This document shows, piece after piece, positions 1 to 6,158 of a stretch of 58,931 bases of DNA (position 1 is its first letter; every line of letters starts with the position of its first letter). Source of the DNA: Bacteroidales bacterium (lineage in GTDB: Bacteria > Bacteroidota > Bacteroidia > Bacteroidales > P3); NCBI GenBank assembly GCA_017962615.1, contig JAGCUZ010000068.1, positions 1-58,931 of the forward strand. Reading direction: 5' to 3'. The position numbers and the translations under genes were made by a program. The notes under the pieces are model-generated. The model did no database searches, was not told where the DNA came from, and saw nothing but the letters and a program-made list of their open reading frames with translations.

Positions 1-2
1 AC

Positions 3-380
3 CTCTTCTCCAACAGCATGGCCCCGGGCCTCGTGGCCGCAGGCATCCGCATGTTCGAGCTCATGAGCGAGACCAACGCCCTGCAGGACAAGCTGCACGA
101 GAACACCGACTACTTCCTCCGCCGCATGAAAGAGGAAGGCTTCGACTGCAAGCCCAGCGAGAGCGCCATCTGCGCCGTCATGATCTACGACGCCGCCAAG
201 AGCCAGCAGTATGCCGCCAAGATGCAGGAAGAAGGCATCTTCGTCACCGGCTTCTACTATCCCGTCGTCCCGAAGGGCCAGGCCCGTATCCGCGTGCAGA
301 TCAGCGCCGCCCACGAGCACGAGCACCTCGACAAGTGCATCGAAGCCTTCAAGAAAGTCCGCAAGGAAATCGAAGGCTAA
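3..380 (+). CDS. kbl: Glycine C-acetyltransferase (2-amino-3-ketobutyrate CoA ligase), C-terminal part
   Basis: The reading frame is open from the first bases of the window, so only the last 125 residues are seen. The PLP-dependent enzyme condenses glycine and acetyl-CoA to 2-amino-3-ketobutyrate, or runs in reverse in threonine breakdown together with threonine dehydrogenase. Visible evidence: LFSNSMAPGLVAAG, then a C-terminal small domain with GIFVTGFYYPVVPKGQARIR and a helical tail, typical of the alpha-oxoamine synthase family (fold type I). The catalytic lysine lies upstream of the window. The ATG at position 18 is internal and is not the start. A strong terminator follows at 506-546. 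The closely related enzymes of biotin and haem synthesis (BioF, HemA) are possible alternatives, but the C-terminal wording fits Kbl best. Confidence 0.88.
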   Translation, partial: LFSNSMAPGLVAAGIRMFELMSETNALQDKLHENTDYFLRRMKEEGFDCKPSESAICAVMIYDAAKSQQYAAKMQEEGIFVTGFYYPVVPKGQARIRVQISAAHEHEHLDKCIEAFKKVRKEIEG

Positions 381-505
381 GAGCCACACCAAGCAGATAG
401 TGGAGGCCCGACCCGCGCCTCGCTCTTCAGCGACAGGCCATATCCCCGTCCGCCCCACACCTGCAGACACGCCCTAACTTAGGGCATTCCATATTCCATA
501 ATGAA

Positions 506-546
506 CCCCGAAAGTTTTTGACCAAACTTTCGGGGTTTTATTTTTC
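506..546 (+). terminator. Rho-independent terminator after kbl
   Basis: The 12-bp perfect stem CCCCGAAAGTTT / AAACTTTCGGGG has a 6-nt loop (TTGACC) and is followed by a T-rich tract (TTTTATTTTT). It lies 126 bases after the kbl stop codon. Flanking A and T residues could extend the stem by two pairs. Confidence 0.93.
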
Positions 547-685
547 AGTCTCCCAGGCAACCTATCGGCACAACCATCACGCCGTCGCCTCCGCAGTAGG
601 CGTTGGTTTCTACTCTTTAGATTGAGGTCAACCCCTCTAAGTCGTTCTTCGAGAATGGCCCCGTTTTCCATCAACACCTGACTAA

Positions 686-800
686 ATAAATGGTACATTT
701 AGAGAAGGTATATAGTTGATAATGAGTTGGTTGGACCAACTCCTTATCAACTATATACTTACGCTTTACTAAAAATTAGTCAAAATCGGGGTGTTGCGCA
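686..800 (-). repeat. Dispersed palindromic repeat, copy 1 (inverted orientation)
   Basis: The core 708-758 is a 51-nt near-perfect palindrome: 24-nt arms around a 3-nt centre, with one mismatch. It shares with the copies at 21769-21882 and 34624-34737 the outer sequence GTAAAGCGTAAGTATATAG, the GCACAACACCCGATTTTG-like flank (seen here in reverse complement at 782-798) and the CTCTAAATGTAC flank. The arm reads TATAGTTGATA where the other copies read TATAGATGATA, and the opposite arm has changed to match. Confidence 0.85.
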
Positions 801-1054
801 ACAATAAAAACCCCTGGCATAATAACCATAACAGATTGATACCGTGCACAAAAACGGTGTAAGCAGGTTGCAGAAACAAAGAAAACCGGAAAACTGTATG
901 CTTATACCTTCTATACTGATGCCAAAGCACAAAAAATAAGAAAGCCGCAGAAGAACAAGGGGTTATTTCACGCTCGACTTTCTTTTTACAAAACAGCCTG
1001 GAACATCGGCCTCGGGCTATAGCTTGTGAGGGTTGCTCCCAGCCATTTCGAGAT

Positions 1055-1088
1055 GCAAAATTACAACTTTTTCTGAGACTGACAGAAA
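1055..1088 (-). promoter_or_regulatory. Promoter-like module with dyad, proximal copy
   Basis: Read on the minus strand, the dyad TTTCTG-N7-CAGAAA (1088-1070) is followed by GTTG and the -7 element TAATTTTGC (1063-1055). The same arrangement occurs at 1199-1233. The dyad would overlap the -33 region and could be an operator. No gene is recognisable downstream, so the transcript, if any, is non-coding. Confidence 0.4.
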
Positions 1089-1124
1089 AAAATCTGCAAA
1101 ATTGATGTAGAACAACCAATTAAT

Positions 1125-1192
1125 AAAATAGGGAAAAGCCCGATTGCTCGGGCTTAACGACCGGCATGAACCTTGCGGCACACGCCTATTTT
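1125..1192 (-). ncRNA. Putative small structured RNA
   Basis: On the minus strand, downstream of the promoter-like module at 1199-1233, two hairpins follow in about 65 nt. The first (1186-1163) has the stem GGCGTG/CATGCC, then one T-T mismatch, then GCC/GGT closed by a GCAA tetraloop, a GNRA loop. The second (1155-1136) has the stem AAGCCCGA/TCGGGCTT and is followed by TTCCCTATTTTATT, resembling an intrinsic terminator. Promoter, stable hairpin and terminator within so short a span suggest an independent small RNA. No known family was recognised, and transcription is inferred only. Confidence 0.4.
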
Positions 1193-1198
1193 TGTTTT

Positions 1199-1233
1199 GT
1201 AAAGTTACAACTTTTTTCTGAAACTGACAGAAA
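1199..1233 (-). promoter_or_regulatory. Promoter-like module with dyad, distal copy
   Basis: On the minus strand the dyad TTTCTG-N7-CAGAAA (1233-1215) precedes GTTG and the -7-like TAACTTTAC (1207-1199). It is a diverged direct repeat of 1055-1088. The similarity continues upstream: TTGTTCCACA here (around 1260-1269), TTGTTCTACA in the other copy. Confidence 0.4.
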
Positions 1234-1336
1234 ATATTTTCAGAAATATGCAAAATACGTGTGGAACAAGCAATAAGATTGGGGGGATTTTCACGGCCTT
1301 ATGGGGGAGGCTTGGAAAGGGAGGTGTGGGAGGATG

Positions 1337-1897
1337 TCAGTCTTTAGAGCGGCGCATCTCCCAGGTGTCTTTGCGCCCCGTTTTATAAGTGTACGACCAG
1401 ATGAACCATTCGCTGTCGAGGCGTTCTATATCGAAGGTGAACCAGCGTGTGGACACGGGGCGTGTCTGGTTCTCGATTTTGTCGGCGAGGCTCTGTGTCC
1501 ATGCGTCGGCGCTGCCGTCGAGCAGCTGCATGTCGAAGCCTTCGGAGTGCTCGCTGAACAGGAATTTGCCGTTGTCCACGCGCCATGCCCCCGGGCATTG
1601 GTAGTGAAAGTCGAGCAGCAGGGTGCGTGGCTGCACGCTGCCGCCAGCCGTGGTGTCGGTAACAGTGAGGCGGTGGTGCTGCACGGCGGTGTCGGCGAAG
1701 GTGCCGTCGGCGTAGAACCACAGCACGCCTTCTTCGTCGCAATGGATGGTGCCGAGGCCGTCGGGGGCGTTGTAGTCCCACGAATGGGTGTAGACGTAGT
1801 GCCCCGGTATGTGCTGCTGCAAGGGCTCCAGCACCTGGCATTGGGCAAGCAGCGCCGTGGTGACGGCTATGGCGAAGGCAAGGAGTTTACGGCTCAT
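1337..1897 (-). CDS. Exported hypothetical protein
   Basis: The 186-residue protein has an N-terminal signal sequence (residues 1-20, MSRKLLAFAIAVTTALLAQC). A lipoprotein cleavage before Cys20 is possible, but Gln at -1 is atypical. The rest is rich in Trp, Tyr and beta-forming residues (GVLWFYADGTF, TLLLDFHYQCPG, WFTFDIERLDSEWFIWSY), which suggests a small beta-barrel or lipocalin-like fold. I do not recognise the family. It is the third gene of a minus-strand group with a lipoprotein and a hotdog thioesterase, 27 bases after the thioesterase stop. The long plus-strand frame over this region is a shadow of these genes. Confidence 0.72.
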   Translation of the reverse strand: MSRKLLAFAIAVTTALLAQCQVLEPLQQHIPGHYVYTHSWDYNAPDGLGTIHCDEEGVLWFYADGTFADTAVQHHRLTVTDTTAGGSVQPRTLLLDFHYQCPGAWRVDNGKFLFSEHSEGFDMQLLDGSADAWTQSLADKIENQTRPVSTRWFTFDIERLDSEWFIWSYTYKTGRKDTWEMRRSKD

Positions 1898-1924
1898 GGT
1901 GTTATTGATGGCTTAAGGCTGCGG

Positions 1925-2392
1925 TCAGGGTTCCACTTCGCAACGCACGAAGCCCAAGGCCTGCGACTGCTCGGCGTTGAGCAGTATGTAGGTGGCTTCG
2001 CCCTCGGTACACAGCTCGCCCGCGCCGTTGGTTATCTCGGCATGGATGAACAGGAAGTTGCGCACCTGCTTGGTGATGTGTGCACGTATGGTGAGCGCGG
2101 GCTCGTTGGTGGAGACTTTCTTGCGAAACTTGACACTGAGGTTGGTGGTGAAGCCGCTGGTCTGTTTCTTGCGCCACACCACCCAGCCGCATATCTCGTC
2201 GATGAGGGTGCTGAGTATGCCGCCATGCATGGTGTCGACCCATCCCTGGAAGTATTCGCCGGGGTGCCAAGTGCTTACTATGTCGTCGCCATCCTCGTAG
2301 AACTCCATGTGGAGCCCTATGGGATTGTTGGGGTCGCAACCGAAGCATCGGTAGCCCTCTTTCCCTATCCAGGGATTGATGATTTTTCTCAT
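1925..2392 (-). CDS. PaaI-family hotdog-fold acyl-CoA thioesterase
   Basis: The 155-residue protein is the usual length for a single hotdog domain. The motif MHGGILSTLIDEICGW (about residues 55-70) is the conserved HGG...D helix of PaaI/YbgC-like thioesterases, which hydrolyse acyl- or aryl-CoA thioesters in the cytoplasm. N-terminal CFGCDPNNPIGLHM matches the C-x-x-C...N-P-x-G-L region common in this subgroup. The substrate cannot be told from sequence. It starts 49 bases after the stop of the upstream lipoprotein gene and precedes the exported hypothetical, so the three probably share a transcript. Confidence 0.85.
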   Translation of the reverse strand: MRKIINPWIGKEGYRCFGCDPNNPIGLHMEFYEDGDDIVSTWHPGEYFQGWVDTMHGGILSTLIDEICGWVVWRKKQTSGFTTNLSVKFRKKVSTNEPALTIRAHITKQVRNFLFIHAEITNGAGELCTEGEATYILLNAEQSQALGFVRCEVEP

Positions 2393-2441
2393 GGCACCGT
2401 GGGGCCGCAGTTACGGCTGGAGGAGCCGCCGGAGCAGCCTG

Positions 2442-3272
2442 TTAGAATGTGTGCGACGCGACGGTCTGCAACTTGCCGTTGCTGATTCTGAGGGTCATGA
2501 GGTGGCCGTTGTCGTAGGTTCCGCCGTAGTAGTATGAATAGATGTCGGCCATACGGGCCTCTATCTTGGTCGAGAGGGTGAGCGTTGACGGGTCGAAGGC
2601 CGTCACGGTGAGCTGGCAGCGCGAGGCCCAGAAGTCGCCGTGTATGGCGCCGAACATGTCGAACTGGCGGTTCTTGGTGTACTCAAGGCGCATGAAGCCG
2701 TTGTCGTAGCCCAGCGAGGCGGTGTCGAGGGTGTAAGTGGTGCGGCCCTGCGTGGTGTTGTAGAAGATGGCGGTAACGACGGGGTAGGTGTAAGAGCCGT
2801 CGGCGAGGAGCGGCGTGCGGTAGGCCACGCAACGCCACGAGCCGCTGGTGGGCTCGTACTCCAGGTCGTAGGAGGAGGCGTACCAACCTTCGTCGTCGAA
2901 CATCACGTACACGGTGGTGTCGTCGTCAGCCACAGGGGGCACGTAGGGGTCGGGGATGGTATCTGTGCCGGTGCCAGTGCTGTCGCCCAGGTAGGTGAAG
3001 TGGGCGGTATAGGTGGTGTCCTGGGTCACGACAACGGTGCGCACGGATTCAGACACGCCGTCGGTCCAGCCGTCGAAGCGGTACTGCTCGCCGCGCGGCG
3101 TGGCACGAAGCTCGACGGTTGTTCCCTTTTTGTATTCACCGCCGCCGGTGACGATGCCCCAATCATCGTTGTTGCATCTAACGGCAATTGTGTATATGTC
3201 GTTGTCAACGCATGAACTGAATAAAAGTGTCGCCACAGTTGCAAGACACAGGCTAATCAGGTATTTTCTCAT
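2442..3272 (-). CDS. Lipoprotein with InlB B-repeat-like module
   Basis: The 276-residue protein has a lipoprotein signal (MRKYLISLCLATVATLLFSSC, lipobox LFSSC), so it should be anchored in a membrane, probably at the surface. Residues about 30-95 form one glycine/aromatic module (YKKGTTVELRATP... YRFDGWTDG... TTYTAHF). This matches the InlB B-repeat / Bacteroides-Listeria repeat pattern also present several times in the giant protein at 47636-52495. A Thr/Asp/Pro linker follows, then an unrecognised C-terminal beta-rich domain with TTVYVMFDDEGWYASSYDLEY. It is the first gene of a three-gene minus-strand operon, with a good promoter at 3353-3385. The function is unknown. Confidence 0.78.
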   Translation of the reverse strand: MRKYLISLCLATVATLLFSSCVDNDIYTIAVRCNNDDWGIVTGGGEYKKGTTVELRATPRGEQYRFDGWTDGVSESVRTVVVTQDTTYTAHFTYLGDSTGTGTDTIPDPYVPPVADDDTTVYVMFDDEGWYASSYDLEYEPTSGSWRCVAYRTPLLADGSYTYPVVTAIFYNTTQGRTTYTLDTASLGYDNGFMRLEYTKNRQFDMFGAIHGDFWASRCQLTVTAFDPSTLTLSTKIEARMADIYSYYYGGTYDNGHLMTLRISNGKLQTVASHTF

Positions 3273-3352
3273 ATTGTTGTTTATTTTCTATTTTGCTGTA
3301 TTATAATATATTGCACATGATCAACCGCCAATGGCGCCGACTGTTACAAATT

Positions 3353-3385
3353 GCAAAGGTAGTATTTTTTTTTCATACACGCAAA
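3353..3385 (-). promoter_or_regulatory. Bacteroidota-type promoter for the lipoprotein operon
   Basis: On the minus strand TTTG (3385-3382), a 20-nt spacer, then TACCTTTGC (3361-3353) match the TTTG-N19-TAnnTTTG pattern. The start codon lies about 80 bases downstream. The rest of 3273-3578 holds no gene; it carries the upstream region of purD on the other strand. Confidence 0.65.
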
Positions 3386-3578
3386 TTATTATTATACTTG
3401 CTCTAAAATATGCCTGTTTCCACGGCACCCAGCACGACGTTGTCGGCAACCCTAAACCACGTGTTCCTATCTCACTATTTTCTAAAATTTTTATGCGTTT
3501 GCCAATGAAAAGAGACCTTGGGACATACGAAAAACGGATTATCGGCGTTATACAACACAAAACTATCAAACAACAGCA

Positions 3579-4892
3579 ATGAACATACTCCTATTAGGTT
3601 CGGGCGGCCGCGAACATGCAATGGCCTACAAGATTGTACAAAGCAAACGATGCAACCATCTGTTCATAGCCCCGGGGAATGCGGGCACGATGAAGATAGG
3701 CACCAACATAGCGTTGGACATCAACAACTTTGAAGAGATAAAGCAATGCGTGCTCGACAAGAGGATAAAGATGGTGGTGGTTGGTCCGGAGGCGCCGCTG
3801 GTGGCCGGAATAGTGGACTACTTCGCCGGAGACCCGCAACTTAACAAGGTGATTATAATAGGTCCCTCGAAAGAGGGGGCGCGGCTGGAGGGCAGCAAGA
3901 ACCACGCCAAGGCGTTCATGGCCAGCATGGGCATCCCCACGGCACGCTACGCCACCTTCGGCAAAGGCAACATCAAGCGCGGCGAGGAATTCCTCAACAG
4001 CCTCAAGGCCCCCTACGTGCTCAAAGCCGACGGCCTTGCCGCCGGTAAGGGGGTTATCATTGCCGAGACGCTGGAAGAGGCCAAGAAGACGCTGCACGAG
4101 ATGGTGGAGGAGCATAAGTTCGGCGACGCATCGGACAAAGTGGTGATAGAAGAATACCTGCAAGGTATTGAGCTGTCGGTCTTTGTGCTGACCGACGGAC
4201 AGCACTACAAGATACTGCCGTCGGCCAAAGACTACAAACGCATAGGCGACGGCGACACGGGACTGAACACCGGCGGCATGGGCTCGGTGAGCCCCGTGGT
4301 GTTTGCCGACAAGACCTTCATGAAGAAGGTGGAGGACCGCATCGTCATACCCACCATCAAAGGACTGAAGAAAAACAAGATAGGATACAAGGGGTTTATC
4401 TTCATAGGCCTCATGGCCGTGCAGAACGAAGACCCTGCTCAGGGACTGGACCCCTACGTGATAGAATACAACGTGCGCATGGGCGACCCCGAGACCGAGT
4501 CGGTGTTCCCGCGCATAAAGTCGGACGTTGTAGAGCTGTTCCAACACACCTTCGACATGTCGCTCAACAAGTTGGATTTAGAGATAGACCCACGCACGGC
4601 GGCGACGGTGATGATGGTTGCAGGGGGATACCCAGGGAGTTACGAGAAGGGGCATATCATCAACGGTCTTGACAAAGCCGGCGACTGCCTGCTGTTTCAT
4701 GCCGGCACGGCATCGGTGGACGGCGTGGCAGTGACCAACGGCGGACGCGTGCTGAGTGTCACCGCCTTGGCCAACAGTCTGCCTGAAGCCCTGCTGACCT
4801 GCTACCAGACTGCCGACAAGATAGACTGGAAAGGCAAACAAATGCGCCGCGACATAGGTCAAGACCTGCTGAAATGGCACATGCCGCAGTAG
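3579..4892 (+). CDS. purD: Phosphoribosylamine--glycine ligase (GARS)
   Basis: The 437-residue ATP-grasp enzyme catalyses the second step of purine synthesis: 5-phosphoribosylamine + glycine + ATP gives GAR. The N-terminal pre-ATP-grasp domain has LLLGSGGREHAMAYKI. The ATP-binding part has APYVLKADGLAAGKGV and VIEEYLQGIELSV, followed by GDGDTGLNTGGMGSVSP and the metal-binding YNVRMGDPETE. Length is normal for bacterial PurD. It stands alone on the plus strand, with no other pur genes nearby. A weak hairpin, CCCTC/GAGGG, without a T-tract lies just after the stop, between purD and the convergent thiamine operon. Confidence 0.97.
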   Translation: MNILLLGSGGREHAMAYKIVQSKRCNHLFIAPGNAGTMKIGTNIALDINNFEEIKQCVLDKRIKMVVVGPEAPLVAGIVDYFAGDPQLNKVIIIGPSKEGARLEGSKNHAKAFMASMGIPTARYATFGKGNIKRGEEFLNSLKAPYVLKADGLAAGKGVIIAETLEEAKKTLHEMVEEHKFGDASDKVVIEEYLQGIELSVFVLTDGQHYKILPSAKDYKRIGDGDTGLNTGGMGSVSPVVFADKTFMKKVEDRIVIPTIKGLKKNKIGYKGFIFIGLMAVQNEDPAQGLDPYVIEYNVRMGDPETESVFPRIKSDVVELFQHTFDMSLNKLDLEIDPRTAATVMMVAGGYPGSYEKGHIINGLDKAGDCLLFHAGTASVDGVAVTNGGRVLSVTALANSLPEALLTCYQTADKIDWKGKQMRRDIGQDLLKWHMPQ

Positions 4893-4933
4893 GCCCCAAC
4901 AATCCCTCCGATTGAGGGTCGTTGCGGGATGGA

Positions 4934-5587
4934 CTAATACTCACAAAACAGAATAAGCGAGCCACTGGGCGAATGCAGCGAGAAGCTTTCGCCAAGAGCC
5001 TCGTTGAGTGTACCTTGCCACCACTGTGTCAGGCAACGGTCAACAAGTGGGTAGCGCAACCCCTCGGCACTCACGGGAATGTGTGGTGTGAGTGATAAGA
5101 TGGATATCTGCTGACCTTTGTAGGATGCAAAACTCTGATGACCGGTGACGTGCTGCATGACACCGTAGTCGCTGTATATGACCGGCCGCACCGGTAACCC
5201 CGAAGCTGTATGCTGCGAGCTGTAGAGGGCAAGATAGCTGATATTGCCGAGGGTGTGGTCCTCGCGGAGGCCTGTGGCCCCAAGTATGGCTATGCGCGCC
5301 CAGTCGTGGGCACAGCAGAGGCGGAAAGCCTTGCCGAGGTCGTTATAATCCTGCTCGATGACATGGATAAAACGGGGGCCGAGCTTTTGGCGCATATCGT
5401 CGGAGAGGGAGTCGCCGTCGCCGGTGACATAGAAATCTGCGGCATACGGCACTCCGGCCTCAAGCAGTTTACCATAGGCTCCGTCGCAGCATACAAGATG
5501 CTGTGTATCACGCAACATCAGGAGCAGTTCGGGCCTTGTGGGAAACAATCCGTTGGCAAGTATTACAGCATCAAAATGTTCAGACAT
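4934..5587 (-). CDS. tnr3: Thiamine pyrophosphokinase
   Basis: The 217-residue enzyme transfers pyrophosphate from ATP to thiamine to make TPP. Visible motifs: AVILANGLFPTRPELL near the N-terminus, CCDGAYGKLLEAGVPYAADFYVTGDGDSLS (the D-G and GD.DS substrate/metal region, cited in parts), QDYNDLGKAFRL, and ILGATGLREDHTLGNI. I chose the ATG at 5587 over the one 27 bases further upstream. At 5587, ATGTCTGA overlaps the pnuT stop by 8 bases, which favours translational coupling, and the protein then starts at the conserved part (MSEHFDAVILANG). It is the last gene of the TPP-riboswitch operon. The TPP it makes would close the feedback loop. Confidence 0.92.
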   Translation of the reverse strand: MSEHFDAVILANGLFPTRPELLLMLRDTQHLVCCDGAYGKLLEAGVPYAADFYVTGDGDSLSDDMRQKLGPRFIHVIEQDYNDLGKAFRLCCAHDWARIAILGATGLREDHTLGNISYLALYSSQHTASGLPVRPVIYSDYGVMQHVTGHQSFASYKGQQISILSLTPHIPVSAEGLRYPLVDRCLTQWWQGTLNEALGESFSLHSPSGSLILFCEY

Positions 5588-6158
5588 TGGAGCGATATTT
5601 TTTGAGCCATGCACGGTAGCCCATGATGCTCATTACAAAAGAGACAGCATAGAAAGCCGCCACGACATACATCTGGCTCAAGATACACATAACCACTGTT
5701 ACAGGATTTACTATCAGCCATATATACCACTGTTGGTAGTACTTCTTGGCAAGCATCCACATGCCCACCATGTTGAGCGACGAGGTGAAGCCGTCGAGGA
5801 ATGGGTGATTGCTCTCACCAGGGATGTGGCTAAGCAACAAGGTCATAACACCAGCAAGCGCCACTATCACAATGACAAGCCATAGCCATTGTACAGGTGT
5901 AAGCGACTTGATACTGGTGGTAGCTTCTGGATTATGACGATCCTTTATAACGCCTCGCCACACTAATATACCATAGAATGAGGCGATTATATAGTACAGC
6001 TGTATAGATGCATTGGCATAGAGTCCACCCTTGAAGAATACTATCAAATAGGCTATCGGCATCAGAAGACCGAACAGCCACATTGCCTGCCGTTCATGCC
6101 ATTCAAGATAGACGTAGACCACGCCCAACAGGGAGCCTATAATCTCTAATGCCAACAT
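5580..6158 (-). CDS. pnuT: Thiamine transporter of the PnuC family (PnuT)
   Basis: The 192-residue inner-membrane protein has about seven hydrophobic segments and the PnuC-like pattern (LEIIGSLLGVVYVYLEWHER, QQWYIWLIVNPVTVVMCI). PnuC relatives carry vitamins by facilitated diffusion with metabolic trapping. The context decides the substrate: it sits between a TPP-riboswitch-controlled outer-membrane receptor and thiamine pyrophosphokinase, the known omr1-pnuT-tnr3 arrangement of Bacteroidota. I place the start at the ATG at 6158, where TGATG joins the receptor stop and this start. A 24-residue upstream extension would lie inside the receptor gene and is not membrane-like. Confidence 0.92.
   Translation of the reverse strand: MLALEIIGSLLGVVYVYLEWHERQAMWLFGLLMPIAYLIVFFKGGLYANASIQLYYIIASFYGILVWRGVIKDRHNPEATTSIKSLTPVQWLWLVIVIVALAGVMTLLLSHIPGESNHPFLDGFTSSLNMVGMWMLAKKYYQQWYIWLIVNPVTVVMCILSQMYVVAAFYAVSFVMSIMGYRAWLKKYRSNV

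Larger units (their letters stand above)
547..1336. other. Long non-coding stretch between kbl and the convergent operon
   Basis: No convincing protein gene lies here. The open frames on the minus strand in 769-1253 have unlike composition and no recognisable content. The stretch holds one copy of a dispersed palindromic repeat (about 686-800) and two diverged direct copies of a promoter-like module, 1053-1115 and 1199-1269. The second module is followed on the minus strand by two hairpins that look like a short structured RNA. Confidence 0.6.

Noticed and set aside
708..758. Palindrome interpreted as a rho-independent terminator
   Set aside because: No T-tract follows the stem on either strand, a proper kbl terminator already exists at 506-546, and other copies lie between divergent gene starts.
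1301..2485. 394-codon plus-strand open frame
   Set aside because: It lies opposite two real minus-strand genes (exported hypothetical and hotdog thioesterase) and is low in recognisable content. GC-rich codon use makes such antisense frames common here.
4894..4928. Terminator after purD
   Set aside because: A CCCTC/GAGGG hairpin is present but without a T-tract, too weak to list as a terminator.
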